Shown: positions 52,478 through 62,433, counted from the first letter of the stretch. The stretch is DNA of 64,000 nt from Nodularia sphaerocarpa UHCC 0038 (GCF_022376295.1 NZ_CP060140.1:5274356-5338355), one strand, 5' to 3'. Program-made: numbers and translations. The notes: generated by a model not told the origin, from the sequence alone.

Positions 52478-54754
52478 TCAAGAATAAGATGTCGTTAAAG
52501 GTGTGGTGCTGCTAGCAAAAAATGGTTGTAGTTGATTTAAACTCGACAATTTACCGCATAACAGCACTTGATCACCAACTCGCAAATCGGTTTTTTGCTC
52601 AGGACTACGGATAAATTTACCATCTCGCCGTATCGCTTGCACTTCGACTCCTGATTGTGGGTGCAGATCCAAATCTGCAAGGGTGATACCTAAAACGGGA
52701 CAATCAGCATTAATCGTAACCCACTGACAAGCTTTATTTTCTCCAGGAACAGCCACCTTTCCCTGAGCAAATTCTTCTAAAGCTGCTAATTCCTCAGCTG
52801 CGCCTACTACCAACAAGCGATCGCCTGCTTCTAAAATAGTTTGAGCATTGGGATAATCTATTTCCGCTTCGTTAGCACGGCGAATAGCCATCAAACTTGC
52901 GCCTGTTAAGTAGCGGATATCGGCTTCGCCTAAACTCATATCAATCAAAGGAGAAGCATCTGGTAGGGTATACCAACGGCGATTTAAATCACGAGTAGCT
53001 TGCTGTAAATCACGGGAAACTTGTGCAGGCGATCGCTCTGGTCGTAATGTTAAATAATGATTATTGCGAATTTGCTTCATTTCCTGTTGCACTATCAAGG
53101 ATGAAAACCCTAAGCCTGTTAATAAATGACTAGCCATTTCTAAGCTAGCTTCAAATTCTGGTTGAACTACTTCCTTCGCTCCCAATTGATAAAGTAATTC
53201 AATATTTTTATCTTGAGTAGCGCGAACAACCAAATCTAATTCAGGACACAATTCTAAAGCCCGTTTTAAAGAAAGCCGGGTACTCATGGGGTCAGGAAGT
53301 GCGATCGCCATTCCCTTCGCATTATTGACCCCCGCAGTTTCCAAAACGTGAAGACTCACACAATTACCATAAACATAAGGTACGCCCTCCTCCCGTAATT
53401 GCTGTATCCTTCTTTCAGATTGGTCGATCACTACCACAGGTAAATCATGTTGTTGTAACAACTTCACCAGATTCTTACCCACTCGCCCATAACCGCAGAC
53501 GACAAAATGACTTTTTGAGGGTAAATTTTCCGAGACATCACGGGGATAATTTTCTTCTAAATAGGGTTGCAACCAAGGCATTGATTCGGCAAAATTAAAT
53601 AAAAATGGCACTAATCGCAACACAAAGGGAGTCAGCATTAAAGTAACTGCTGTAGTTCCTAAAATCAGCAAATATATGCGCCGAGAAACTAAGCCCAAAG
53701 CCTGACCTTCACTGGCTAACACAAAGGAAAATTCCCCAATTTGCGCCAGTCCTAACCCAGCGATTAAAGCTGTTTTTAACGGATAGCGAAACAGTTTTAC
53801 CAAAGGCGTGATAATTAAAAACTTACCGACAAATACCAGTGCTACCAATACCAAAATCAATTCGATATTATTCCACAAAAACACCGGGTCAATTAACATC
53901 CCAATGGCGACAAAAAATAAACTAGCAAAAATATCTCGCAGTGGTTCGACATAAGTTAAAGTTTGGTCAGCATATTCCACTTCTGATATCATTAAACCAG
54001 CGACAAACGCCCCCATCTCAATAGAAAGTCCCAAATGTTCTGTCAGTAGAGCAATCCCTAAACACAGCGTTACCACACCCAATAAAAATAATTCTCGGCT
54101 TTCGGTGCGGGCGAGGATTCGCAACAAACGGGGAATCACCCAAATCCCAGCTACTACTGCACCCCCAGCAAATAAAGCCAGCCGCAGTAAGGCTGTCACC
54201 ACTGCAATACCAATAGTTTCTGCTGGTTGATTCAGCGCTGGTAATACCGCGATCATTAGTCCTAGTGCTAAATCCTGCACTACCAAAATCCCTAGCATTA
54301 CTTGTCCGTGGGGCGTTTCTGTTTCGTTGCGCTCCATTAAGCACTTGAGGACAACTGCGGTGGAAGATAAAGATAAAATTGACCCTAAAAATACACCTTT
54401 CGCAGGTAATTCTTCCCCAGCCCCGGTGATTCCGCATACTATAACGGTGAACACAATCGTTAAGACAATTTGTAGCCCACCACCTCCCAATGCGATCGCC
54501 TTCACTTTTTTGAGTTCAGCAAAGGAAAATTCCACACCCAAAGCAAATAATAAAAAAGCGACACCGAACTGAGCCAGTGTTTCTACTTGAATAACTTCCT
54601 TAATTACTCCCAAACCTGCTGGTCCCACAATCATCCCGCCGATCAGATATCCCAATAGCACAGGTTGGCGTAAAAGTGAAGCCAAAAGTCCACCACAGGC
54701 GGCGACGGCGAGAACTGTAACTAAATCAACGATTAGTCTAAAATCTTCCTGCAC
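52478..54754 (-). CDS. CPA2-family monovalent cation/H+ antiporter with RCK domains
   Basis: 758 residues. The N-terminal ~390 form a Na+/H+ exchanger membrane domain of about 12 helices (KefB-like; LGYLIGGMIVGPAGLG, STAVVLKCLMERNE). After it come a TrkA-N/RCK nucleotide-binding domain (~410-530, FVVCGYGRVGKNLVKLLQQH, VVIDQSERRIQQL) and two TrkA-C domains (~600-665 and ~680-750). The protein should exchange K+ or Na+ for H+ under control of NAD(H) or other ligands. The start is GTG at 54754. It stands alone and converges on hfq. Confidence 0.92.
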   Translation of the reverse strand: MQEDFRLIVDLVTVLAVAACGGLLASLLRQPVLLGYLIGGMIVGPAGLGVIKEVIQVETLAQFGVAFLLFALGVEFSFAELKKVKAIALGGGGLQIVLTIVFTVIVCGITGAGEELPAKGVFLGSILSLSSTAVVLKCLMERNETETPHGQVMLGILVVQDLALGLMIAVLPALNQPAETIGIAVVTALLRLALFAGGAVVAGIWVIPRLLRILARTESRELFLLGVVTLCLGIALLTEHLGLSIEMGAFVAGLMISEVEYADQTLTYVEPLRDIFASLFFVAIGMLIDPVFLWNNIELILVLVALVFVGKFLIITPLVKLFRYPLKTALIAGLGLAQIGEFSFVLASEGQALGLVSRRIYLLILGTTAVTLMLTPFVLRLVPFLFNFAESMPWLQPYLEENYPRDVSENLPSKSHFVVCGYGRVGKNLVKLLQQHDLPVVVIDQSERRIQQLREEGVPYVYGNCVSLHVLETAGVNNAKGMAIALPDPMSTRLSLKRALELCPELDLVVRATQDKNIELLYQLGAKEVVQPEFEASLEMASHLLTGLGFSSLIVQQEMKQIRNNHYLTLRPERSPAQVSRDLQQATRDLNRRWYTLPDASPLIDMSLGEADIRYLTGASLMAIRRANEAEIDYPNAQTILEAGDRLLVVGAAEELAALEEFAQGKVAVPGENKACQWVTINADCPVLGITLADLDLHPQSGVEVQAIRRDGKFIRSPEQKTDLRVGDQVLLCGKLSSLNQLQPFFASSTTPLTTSYS

Positions 54755-54900
54755 AAATTTTCAAACAAATATTAAGTCATATAAATTTAGGATACAAACT
54801 TTTTATCTCTGCGGGGAGTATAGGGGCATATTGTCTTAACTTCCTTGGCTGTTGCTATATTTGTGGATCGAACCAAAATCAATACCTTTCGGTTAAGGGA

Positions 54901-54930
54901 TGTAGAGACGTTCCATGGAACGTCTCTACA
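54901..54930. repeat. Isolated copy of the 30-bp palindrome
   Basis: Exactly the same 30 bases as 34628-34657, centred on TTCCATGGAA, here followed by AGGGTTTTCGG. The terminal inverted repeats of the 34585 element are absent. Lies in the 292-bp spacer upstream of the CPA2 antiporter. Confidence 0.9.
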
Positions 54931-54976
54931 AGGGTTTTCGGCTCAGGAATTTGCTTAACCGAGCAGTATTGGAACC

Positions 54977-55039
54977 AAAATCTAAAATCCAAAATCTAAA
55001 ATCCAAAATCTAAAATCCAAAATCCAAAATCCAAAATTG
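54977..55039. repeat. Heptanucleotide tandem repeat, AAAATCY type
   Basis: Nine adjacent heptamers alternating AAAATCT and AAAATCC, the last AAAATTG, just 7 bases beyond the stop of the RND pump gene. A typical short tandem repeat of filamentous cyanobacteria. Confidence 0.85.
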
Positions 55040-55046
55040 TCTGACT

Positions 55047-58000
55047 CTATCGGCTGCGGCGCGGTTTTGCCGAAGGCAACAATAAATAGGCACTAGGAAT
55101 AAAATAAAGGGCGAGAATGGTTGCACCACCCACACCGCCTGCAATCACCACAGCCAAAGGAGGCCAAAATCCACCGCCGCCCAGAATCAGGGGGATAAAG
55201 CCTGCCATTGTGGTGAATGTGGTTGTCAGGACATGGCGCGTAGTATGAATAACAGTTTCCACCATCGCTGATCTATCGCCTGTCTGTGCCAGGGTATCAC
55301 TCTTGAGGGCAGTGAGAACAGTAATTGAATCATTCACAGCTACCCCAATCAATCCTACCGTGCCGATGATGGGATTAAAGCCAAAGGGATAGCCGAACAG
55401 CCAAACCGATAATCCGCCCAAACCGATGGCAAGAATGGCCACGATGCCAATCAAACCCGCAAGGGCGAAAGAATTCATAGAAAGTACCAGAGTTACCACC
55501 AGGGCAATTCCTAGCACAATGGCGTAACCGAGTAGTCCACCAGTGGCGCTGTTACGTTCTGCTTCTTCACCACCAAATTCCAGGCTATAGCCTTGGGGTA
55601 GGGAGAAAGACTTTTGCAAACGTTGGCGAAAATCAGCGAGAGCGTTAGCAGGTAAGGTTCCTGCGGTGAGATAGCCCTGCACTGTGCTGACTCTGCGACC
55701 GTTGTTGCGAGTGATGGCGGCATTTTTGGGGATTAAATTCAGTTTACCAACGGTTTCTAAGGGAATGTAGCCGTTACGATTCCTACGGAGCGCTTCGCTA
55801 TCGCTTGGTAGAAGATTCACCGATTGCAATTGGCTTAAGTCAGCGCGATCGCTATTACTCAAACGGACTCGTACAGGCACTTCTTCGGTATCTTCTAAAA
55901 TTGTGCCACCGTTTAACCCTTCGGTGATGATTTGCAATTGTTCGGCAATTTCTCGCCGGCTTAAACCTCGCGATCGCGCTTCTGGTTCGTCAATATCCAG
56001 GGCGAGTTGGGGAAGCACATCGTTGAGGCGGGTACGAATGTGCGTAATGGTGGGAACTTCTGCCAAAACTGCTCTGATTTCCCCACTTAATTGTTGTAGG
56101 CGATCGACATCAGAGCCGTAAATTCGTAACTCAATTGGGGCTTCAAAAGGTGGTCCCTGCTCAAACAACCGCACCAAAGCACGAGCATTAGGAAAGGCAC
56201 TGTTAAATTCTGTTTGCAATTTGCGAATAAAGCGATCGCCAGCAATGCCATTTATCTGCACAATCGCCCCAGCAAAACTGCTCTCGTTCTCCCGATTAGT
56301 CAGTTGGTTGTAATAGACTTTCGGCGCACTCTTGCCCAAAAACCAATACACTTTTTGAACTTCAGAATGACTGCGTAACTTAACTTCTACCTCTTGTGTC
56401 AACTGCTCAATTTGCCCTAAAGAACTGGCAGGAGCCAATTCTAACTCCACTATGAACTGTTCGCGGTCAGCAGCCGGAAAGAATTGTAAACTTAAAGTAG
56501 TCATGAGGGTAAACCCCATTACTGGTAAAATTAAGGTTAGGGCGATCGCCCGTTTAGGATACCGCAACGACCACTGCAAAGAACAACGATACCAGTCCGT
56601 GAGTCCAGGATGAGAAAATCCTGATTCCCACCATCTTTGCTTGCCAATTGCGCCTTTAGAAGTGAACGAGCGACGATGATTCCACTGATAAATTTTCGCG
56701 GTAATCGCTGGGGAAATCGTTAATGCTACCAACAGCGAAGCCAACACTGCCACAATCACATTTAAACCAATCGTTCCGACAAATTCACCAGTTGCACCGG
56801 GAAGTAAGGCAATAGGTGCAAAGGAGAATACTGTGGTTAGTGTCCCCCCCAGCAAAGGAGCGCGGAGATACTGCACGGTTTCTGTGATGGCAGTTTCTAA
56901 AGACATTCCCGCTTTCAGGCGGATATTCATCTCATCTACGAGAATAATCGCATTATCAACCAGAATGCCCAAGGCTACAATTAGCCCCGTTACCGACATT
57001 TGATGTAAGGGAATACCCAACAAGCCCATGACAATCAGGGCGATCGCTACTGAAAGCGGCAGTGCCATCTGTACAGCTAATGCCTGTTGCCAGCCCATCA
57101 TGATAATGCAAATCACGAACAGCATCAAAGCCCCAGACAGCAAATTACCGATGAGATTATTTAATCGCGCCGTTACATAACGACTCTGATCAAAGACAAT
57201 CTCTAACTGTATCCCCTTGGGTAAATCAGCCCGAAAACTATCAATCGTCTTCTGTGCGTCTACAGCCCAGCGATCCAGACGATATTGGGACTGCACATAA
57301 ACACCAACGGCGATCGCAGCTTTACCGGCAGTAAATGCTAATTCTGTAGGCGGTGTGGCAATTCCTTTTTCAATGGTGGCGATGTCTGCCAAAAGGCGAA
57401 ATTCCCGGTTAGATTCACAGTTAGAACAGCGCACGGGTATTTGCTGCAAACGGTTCAGGGTATCCAATTCTCCTTGCACTTCATAAAGCAGAGTATTGTC
57501 ACCGCGAAACTGTCCGGCGGAAGTTTTGGCATCGCTTTGTTGAATTTGCCCTGCTAATTCTGAGGCAGTAATTCCCAAACTAGCAAGAGTTTCTGTATTC
57601 ACATTCACCGTAATTTCTTCTTGGGGTGCGCCAAAAATCTCCACTTCATCTGTGCCAGAGAGCGATCGCAAAGCATTTTTTAACACCTCTGCCCGTCGCT
57701 GCAAAATGGCGTAATTTGGTGCATCAGACTGTTCCCAAGTCAGGGCTGCTAGGAGAGCATAAGCACGCACTTCTCCCTCATCTAATTTCGGTTCACTGGC
57801 TTCCCTGGGTAATTCCCCTTGTACCTCCCGCAATTTATCCCGCACCCGTGACCACACCAAGGGTACACGATTTTTACCCACATTATCAAGTAAATCTACG
57901 GAAATAGTAGAAACCCCGGCGCGTGACGTGGACTCATAGCTTTTCACTTCTGGAATTTCAGCAATCTTGGCTTCAACGGGATCAGTAACCAGAGATTCCG

Positions 58001-58169
58001 TGCGTTCGGCCGTTCCTCCTGGCAAAAAAGTAGTAACTAGAGCAAAACGAGAAGTAAGTTCAGGATCTTCCAGTCGAGGTAGAGATTGAAAAGTGACAGT
58101 TCCCCAAGCCACAATCAGAAAAATCGCCAAAAATAGCAAGCGCAAATTGCGAAAAAATAGCTGTGCCAT
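55047..58169 (-). CDS. RND efflux pump, inner-membrane transporter subunit
   Basis: 1040 residues, the full length of AcrB-like proton-driven exporters. Twelve membrane helices in two halves enclose two large periplasmic porter loops. Visible marks are the first helix (LLFLAIFLIVAWGTVTF), TM4 region GLIVALGILVDNAIILVDEM with its acidic proton-relay residues, and the second-half counterpart GTVGLIGVAVNDSITVLTAL. It works with the adaptor encoded just upstream (58588) and an outer-membrane channel not in this window. The substrate is not predictable; the family is HAE/uncharacterised RND. A 418-bp repeat-filled spacer separates the two genes. Confidence 0.93.
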   Translation of the reverse strand: MAQLFFRNLRLLFLAIFLIVAWGTVTFQSLPRLEDPELTSRFALVTTFLPGGTAERTESLVTDPVEAKIAEIPEVKSYESTSRAGVSTISVDLLDNVGKNRVPLVWSRVRDKLREVQGELPREASEPKLDEGEVRAYALLAALTWEQSDAPNYAILQRRAEVLKNALRSLSGTDEVEIFGAPQEEITVNVNTETLASLGITASELAGQIQQSDAKTSAGQFRGDNTLLYEVQGELDTLNRLQQIPVRCSNCESNREFRLLADIATIEKGIATPPTELAFTAGKAAIAVGVYVQSQYRLDRWAVDAQKTIDSFRADLPKGIQLEIVFDQSRYVTARLNNLIGNLLSGALMLFVICIIMMGWQQALAVQMALPLSVAIALIVMGLLGIPLHQMSVTGLIVALGILVDNAIILVDEMNIRLKAGMSLETAITETVQYLRAPLLGGTLTTVFSFAPIALLPGATGEFVGTIGLNVIVAVLASLLVALTISPAITAKIYQWNHRRSFTSKGAIGKQRWWESGFSHPGLTDWYRCSLQWSLRYPKRAIALTLILPVMGFTLMTTLSLQFFPAADREQFIVELELAPASSLGQIEQLTQEVEVKLRSHSEVQKVYWFLGKSAPKVYYNQLTNRENESSFAGAIVQINGIAGDRFIRKLQTEFNSAFPNARALVRLFEQGPPFEAPIELRIYGSDVDRLQQLSGEIRAVLAEVPTITHIRTRLNDVLPQLALDIDEPEARSRGLSRREIAEQLQIITEGLNGGTILEDTEEVPVRVRLSNSDRADLSQLQSVNLLPSDSEALRRNRNGYIPLETVGKLNLIPKNAAITRNNGRRVSTVQGYLTAGTLPANALADFRQRLQKSFSLPQGYSLEFGGEEAERNSATGGLLGYAIVLGIALVVTLVLSMNSFALAGLIGIVAILAIGLGGLSVWLFGYPFGFNPIIGTVGLIGVAVNDSITVLTALKSDTLAQTGDRSAMVETVIHTTRHVLTTTFTTMAGFIPLILGGGGFWPPLAVVIAGGVGGATILALYFIPSAYLLLPSAKPRRSR

Positions 58170-58195
58170 ATCAGTTATCAGTCAAGAGAGATAAG

Positions 58196-58466
58196 GGACT
58201 TCCAAATAAAAAAAACACTTAACTACCTAACGAAAAATATCTCTCAAACTCTCATGCCTCTGTGTTCTCTGTGTCTCTGCGGTTCGTTTCTTTAAATCAG
58301 GACTTACGCACAAGTCACGAAGGAACGAACCACGTTGGCGCTAGCCTCTCCCTTTGGGAGAAGGAACGAAGAACACGTAAAGCCTTCGGCATAGCTTCGC
58401 TTACCGCGTTAGCGTCTCCCGTTGGGAGAAGAAAAGAGGGTTTCAGAGATATTTTGCGTAAGTCCT
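58196..58466. repeat. Two mobile-type repeats inserted between adaptor and pump genes
   Basis: 58196-58283 is an inverted copy of the repeat at 1672-1818 (GGGACTTCCAAATAAA to CTCTGTGTCTCTGCGG). 58299-58466 is a 168-bp MITE-like element with exact 12-bp ends AGGACTTACGCA / TGCGTAAGTCCT and inner hairpins (CTCTCCC..GGGAGA twice). The remaining spacer to 58587 has no gene. GGACTTACGCA ends are familiar from cyanobacterial MITEs. Confidence 0.75.
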
Positions 58467-58587
58467 ATAAATAATTGGCGTTGCTAAATCACAGTATAAA
58501 ATGCCAAAATTACCTTTCTTTTTCTTGGTTTCTTTGCGCCTTTGCGCCTTTGCGTGAGGCATATTCTTAAATTGGCGTGATAACTGT

Positions 58588-59910
58588 TCACTGCTCACTG
58601 TCCACTAATTTCACAACTTGCCCAGAAACCAAACGGTGAGTACCACTGTTGACAATTTCTTCCCCAGCTACGATTGTGCCACGCACTAAAACGCGATCGC
58701 CTTCGGTATACAACACTTCCACATCCCGCCGTTCAATGCGATAGGTTTCTCCTTCTGACGCAACCACAAAACAAGACCATAATCCTCTCTCTCCCTTAAT
58801 TAAGGCGGTTACTGGCAACCAAAATCCCTGGGTAGAGACCATTTGTTCCACTTGTAGACGGGCGATTTCTCCTGATGCTGGCATGGTTTGACCTGTAGAA
58901 ACCAATTGCAAAACCACTGTCCGAGTCCGGGTTTGGGGGTTGATCTCTGGTTTATGAGCCAGCACTTGGGCAGCATAAATGCGTTCGCTTACCTGCACCT
59001 GTTGACGACTCCCCACTTTCAGGCTCTGTACCACTTGGGGCGGCACGCCAATTTCTACTTCAGGGGTGAGAGTTTCCACCAGGCGCACGATGGCCTGTCC
59101 GGCTTGCACCACACTGCCTTCATCCAAATTTCGTTCCCCAATCACACCACGAAAGGGAGCGCGGAGAATGCTTTTTTCAATATTGATTTCTACATCGCCC
59201 ATACTGGCTGCAATTTGCGCCACCGTAGCTGCTTGGGCAGTGATTTGTTCTTGGCGTGTACCGTTCTGCAACGCTTCTAATTCACTCTCGGCTGCGGCTA
59301 GGCGGTCGGCGAGGGCATCCCGATTAAATGCCACTTCATCCAACTGTTCACGGGAAATCGCGCCTACTTCGTACAGGGAACGACGGCGATCGCGACGAAT
59401 ATTTTCCAGCCGCAAGCGATTTTCTAAATCTGCCACTTGAGAACGCGCCACGGCAATGGTTTCTTTGCGTGGACCATTCTGCAATTCTCGTAATTCTGCC
59501 ACTGCACGCAATTTTTGTGCTGCTAACTGTGCTAATTGTGCTTGGAGATTTTGCGTATCTAACCGGGCAAGCACTGCGCCTTTTTCTACGGTTTGTCCGC
59601 GATTGAAGATGATTTCAATGACTTTTCCCCCCCGCTCAAAGCCCAAATCGCTGCGGCGAGTGGCCACTACTTCGCCTGTATAAAAGCGCGTTACCTGGTA
59701 TGACTGTACGGGTTGGAGCTTGATGACTTGCACTGCCAACGGGGCAGAAACAGCGACTTCCTGTCCAGCAGACAACCGTTCATATATTCCGAAGGCGATC
59801 GCCACCACCATCCCACTTGCAATTAGCAGATTCCTCACGCCAGTCTTTCTGGGATGCTTCAGAGCCTGCTCTCCCACCTGTAACTCTATTTCCCGAATTT
59901 GGGCTTCCAT
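58588..59910 (-). CDS. RND efflux pump periplasmic adaptor (HlyD/MFP family)
   Basis: 440 residues with an N-terminal membrane anchor (NLLIASGMVVAIAFGIYERL, ~26-45) after a short cytoplasmic tail. Next come a biotinyl-lipoyl half-motif (GEVVATRRSDLGFERGGKV), a long coiled-coil hairpin (~115-235, LAAQKLRAVAELRELQNG repeated as LAAAESELEALQNGTRQ), the second lipoyl half (RAPFRGVIGERNLDEGSVVQ) and beta-barrel domains. It bridges the RND pump to an outer-membrane channel. The gene precedes the pump gene in the same direction and faces the padR-type regulator, so the three form one unit. Confidence 0.92.
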   Translation of the reverse strand: MEAQIREIELQVGEQALKHPRKTGVRNLLIASGMVVAIAFGIYERLSAGQEVAVSAPLAVQVIKLQPVQSYQVTRFYTGEVVATRRSDLGFERGGKVIEIIFNRGQTVEKGAVLARLDTQNLQAQLAQLAAQKLRAVAELRELQNGPRKETIAVARSQVADLENRLRLENIRRDRRRSLYEVGAISREQLDEVAFNRDALADRLAAAESELEALQNGTRQEQITAQAATVAQIAASMGDVEINIEKSILRAPFRGVIGERNLDEGSVVQAGQAIVRLVETLTPEVEIGVPPQVVQSLKVGSRQQVQVSERIYAAQVLAHKPEINPQTRTRTVVLQLVSTGQTMPASGEIARLQVEQMVSTQGFWLPVTALIKGERGLWSCFVVASEGETYRIERRDVEVLYTEGDRVLVRGTIVAGEEIVNSGTHRLVSGQVVKLVDSEQ

Positions 59911-59960
59911 AAGTTAGCTACTCATTTTTGTGCTACGTTGACAAAAAGCGTTGCGATATT

Positions 59961-60015
59961 CAACTAACTGTTATAAAAATAGTTGTATAAATGAAAGCGT
60001 ATATGCAACTAGTTG
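59961..60015. promoter_or_regulatory. Candidate PadR operator(s)
   Basis: Between the adaptor and PadR genes lie CAACTA (59961-59966) with its complement TAGTTG (59980-59985), and the perfect palindrome CAACTAGTTG (60006-60015). All share the CAACTA half-site. They sit 20-75 bases before the chosen PadR start and close to the divergent adaptor start, a fitting place for autoregulation and pump control. Confidence 0.5.
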
Positions 60016-60034
60016 TTTATGTCAAGAGAGAATT

Positions 60035-60592
60035 ATGAGCCTAGCCCATGCGATCGCCAGCATCTTGCTTCAGTCTCCTCGGACAGGTTACGATCTGAGC
60101 AAAGAATTTAATGAAAAAGTAAGTTGCTATTGGCAAGCAACCTCTCAGCAGATTTACCGAGAACTGGCACGAATGCAGGAGAAAGACTGGGTAGAAGTGG
60201 AAGTATTACCACAATCGCTTCGTCCTGACAAAAAAATCTATTCTCTCACCGATGCAGGTAGGCAAGAATTGATTTCTTGGATTGCGGAACCCTCGGAAGC
60301 AACCGCCATCCGAGAGGATTTACTGGTGAAAGTACGCAGTGGGTTTATCGTTTCTGAACATATCCTCATCCGTGAAATTGAACGACGCAAGCAATTCCAT
60401 CAGCAAAAATTGGAGTATTATCGCTCCCGCGAACTAGAATTTGGCGATCTGGCTCATCTGTCTCGCCCGCAACGACACATCTATCTCACCTTGCGGTGCG
60501 GTATTCGCTACGAAACTATGTGGATTGAATGGTGCGATGAAGCGATCGCCTCTTTGTTAATCCAACAAGAAGGGTGTGAAACTGGAAAATAA
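60035..60592 (+). CDS. PadR-family transcriptional regulator
   Basis: Start chosen at ATG 60035 (MSLAHAIASILLQSPRTGYD) with GAGAG before it. The frame is open 28 codons further up, but those codons cover the operator-like repeats. The 185 residues have the N-terminal winged helix of PadR (TGYDLSKEFNE, SQQIYRELARMQEKDWVEVE, DKKIYSLTDAGRQELISWI) and a C-terminal helical dimerisation region (~90-180). Such proteins repress neighbouring efflux or detoxification genes until a small molecule binds. Divergent placement next to the RND adaptor makes that pump its likely target. Confidence 0.9.
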   Translation: MSLAHAIASILLQSPRTGYDLSKEFNEKVSCYWQATSQQIYRELARMQEKDWVEVEVLPQSLRPDKKIYSLTDAGRQELISWIAEPSEATAIREDLLVKVRSGFIVSEHILIREIERRKQFHQQKLEYYRSRELEFGDLAHLSRPQRHIYLTLRCGIRYETMWIEWCDEAIASLLIQQEGCETGK

Positions 60593-60986
60593 TTTTTTAG
60601 CAAATATACCCATAACTTACTATTATCAAATTCTTCGATTAATTCATCAACAAATTCTCTAAGCAGTTCTTGCCAATTTGGGACGGATTTAAATTTATTT
60701 TTCTGTTCCAAGCGATCTTTACAGCTATTTTTAGGTAAATAGATGACACGGTAGGGGCGCAACGCCTTGCGCCCTGAAGAAAGATGTGGTTCAAATACAT
60801 GAAAACTGATGTAAATCAGTGGACAGTGAAAAGTTATCACGCAGATTTAGTAAGAGATTTCCACCGAATTATGTCTCTTGACTGATAACTGATAACTGAT
60901 AACTGATCCTACGGCTTGCATGATTTCTAGGAATATGCCCCACCCCAAATCAAGTATCGACTTAGCCAGCCCCTTAATGTTCAAAT
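60593..60986. other. Spacer with possible small leftward gene fragment
   Basis: 394 bp. On the minus strand bases ~60730-60600 read protein-like text (KNKFKSVPNWQELLREFVDE, LIEEFDNSKLWVYLLK). The open frame 60840-60508 continues into the end of the PadR gene, so it is either a real small gene or, more likely, a remnant. A GGGCGCAACGCC/GGCG..GCGCCC hairpin lies at ~60752-60774 and a TGATAAC tandem repeat at ~60883-60907. Nothing else is seen. Confidence 0.35.
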
Positions 60987-62063
60987 TTAACGAACTGTAG
61001 CGCGTGTTGATTCTGCATCAATGGGTTTGATGAGGTAAAGCCGCAACATATTAGAAACAATCGAGAACATGGGGGGAATTTTTTGCCAGAACTTGACAAA
61101 TGGAGAACGATTACTGGCTTTAATCTCCGCCAATCTGTGAGTACTCATGAAACACTGTTCTAACCGCCAGAAAAACTGCGGATGATTAGTATCTAAAATC
61201 AAAGGAAATGCTCGTGCTGAGGTCTTATTGGTCTCCTCAATGACTCGATTATTGTACTTACGGGGATGTATACCAATGGCTTCATAAAATGTCGCCCGTT
61301 CAAAGACTGTAATGGTATGGGTGACAAATACAGTTAGCAGAAAGAAACGCACCCACAAACGCGATCTCCAATTGTTCCATAATTTTGGTTGCGATCGCAA
61401 TAATGCCTTAAAGAAATCGCCGTGTCGGTTTTCGTCCTGACACCAACTTTCAAACTTACGGAACAGAGGATAAAATTGATATTCCGGATTTTCCTGGATA
61501 TGACGATGGACTAAGATATAACGCCAGTAACCAATCTTCTCCGATAGGTAGACAGTGTAAATTACCCACTCTGGCGGGAAAAAAGTATATGTGCGAGTTT
61601 TAGTTAAATAGCTTAAATCCAGAGACAGATTAAAATCTGCCATTGATTTATTCAGAAATCCGGCATGGCGGGCTTCATCCCGTGCCATATAATTAAAAGC
61701 ATCAGCCAACAGAGGATTTTTGGCTTGCAGACGACGGGATAATTCTTTAAACAGCAGAAAACCCGAAAACTCTGAAGTACATGAACGCTCCAAAAAGTCA
61801 ATAAAAGCGCGGCGTTTTTCTCCCTGAACGTGATCCCAAGATTGCTTAAACTCCTCATCGCGCACAAAGTGATGGCGATTATAGTCAGCCCGCAACTCCT
61901 CCACAACCGCCTGTATCTCAGCCTCATTAGCCGAAATATCCAAATTTGCCACCGCATCAAAGTCAGTGGTGTAAAACCGGGGAGTCAACAACGTTTCTTG
62001 AACAGGGGCTTTAATCCCTGGCTTCAGTAATTCCGGTTCGGGGGTTTCGAGAGACTTAACCAT
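60987..62063 (-). CDS. acsF: Mg-protoporphyrin IX monomethyl ester oxidative cyclase
   Basis: Di-iron enzyme that forms the fifth ring of chlorophyll using O2, at the membrane. 358 residues. Iron-ligand motifs of the ferritin-like fold are visible: ERSCTSEFSGFLLFKEL, MARDEARHAGFLNK, and ESWCQDENRHGDFFKALL. Cyanobacteria often have two cyclases; the low-oxygen form (ChlAII) lies in an operon with hemN and heme oxygenase 2. Here acsF is divergent from hemN, which suggests this is the micro-oxic paralogue; that is inference. No regulator or heme oxygenase gene is in the window. Confidence 0.95.
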   Translation of the reverse strand: MVKSLETPEPELLKPGIKAPVQETLLTPRFYTTDFDAVANLDISANEAEIQAVVEELRADYNRHHFVRDEEFKQSWDHVQGEKRRAFIDFLERSCTSEFSGFLLFKELSRRLQAKNPLLADAFNYMARDEARHAGFLNKSMADFNLSLDLSYLTKTRTYTFFPPEWVIYTVYLSEKIGYWRYILVHRHIQENPEYQFYPLFRKFESWCQDENRHGDFFKALLRSQPKLWNNWRSRLWVRFFLLTVFVTHTITVFERATFYEAIGIHPRKYNNRVIEETNKTSARAFPLILDTNHPQFFWRLEQCFMSTHRLAEIKASNRSPFVKFWQKIPPMFSIVSNMLRLYLIKPIDAESTRATVR

Positions 62064-62399
62064 GAGACTGCTTTCATTTTTTACCTTTTAATATTTATAT
62101 AAGCATAAATTATAGAAACACTACATCAGTTAAATTATGGAAAAGTCAAGCCGCTTCGCGGAGTCATTAGTCCTAAGTCATTAGTCATTAGTCCTGAGTT
62201 CCTTCTTCCTTCTTCCTTCTTCCTTTTTTCTTCTTTCTTCTTACTTTGTGTACTTTGCGGTTCGTTCCTCCATAATTTTGCCTAACGCCAGTGCGTATAA
62301 ATTCCACAAAAGCCCCATCAAAACCCGAAAAATATAAAGAAATCTTAATAGCTTTCTAGTTATACAAATATTGATAGTTAAATAACTTTGTGGGAGAAA

Positions 62400-62433
62400 A
62401 AATGATCGCTAAAACCGACAAATGCGATCATTT
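62400..62433. promoter_or_regulatory. Inverted repeat between acsF and hemN
   Basis: The 518-bp spacer between acsF and hemN has no gene. AAATGATCGC (62400-62409) and GCGATCATTT (62424-62433) are perfect complements with a 14-base spacer, 149 bases before the chosen hemN start. It could be an operator for either gene. The spacer also holds CTTCCTT-type repeats (~62209-62240) and GTCATTAGTC repeats (~62164-62195). Confidence 0.4.

Noticed and set aside
58262..58474. 70-codon frame over the MITE-like repeats
   Set aside because: It translates known dispersed repeat text (hairpins and inverted ends) and has no ribosome site.
59951..60034. Longer PadR start
   Set aside because: The extension covers inverted repeats that look like an operator, and PadR proteins begin close to the winged helix.
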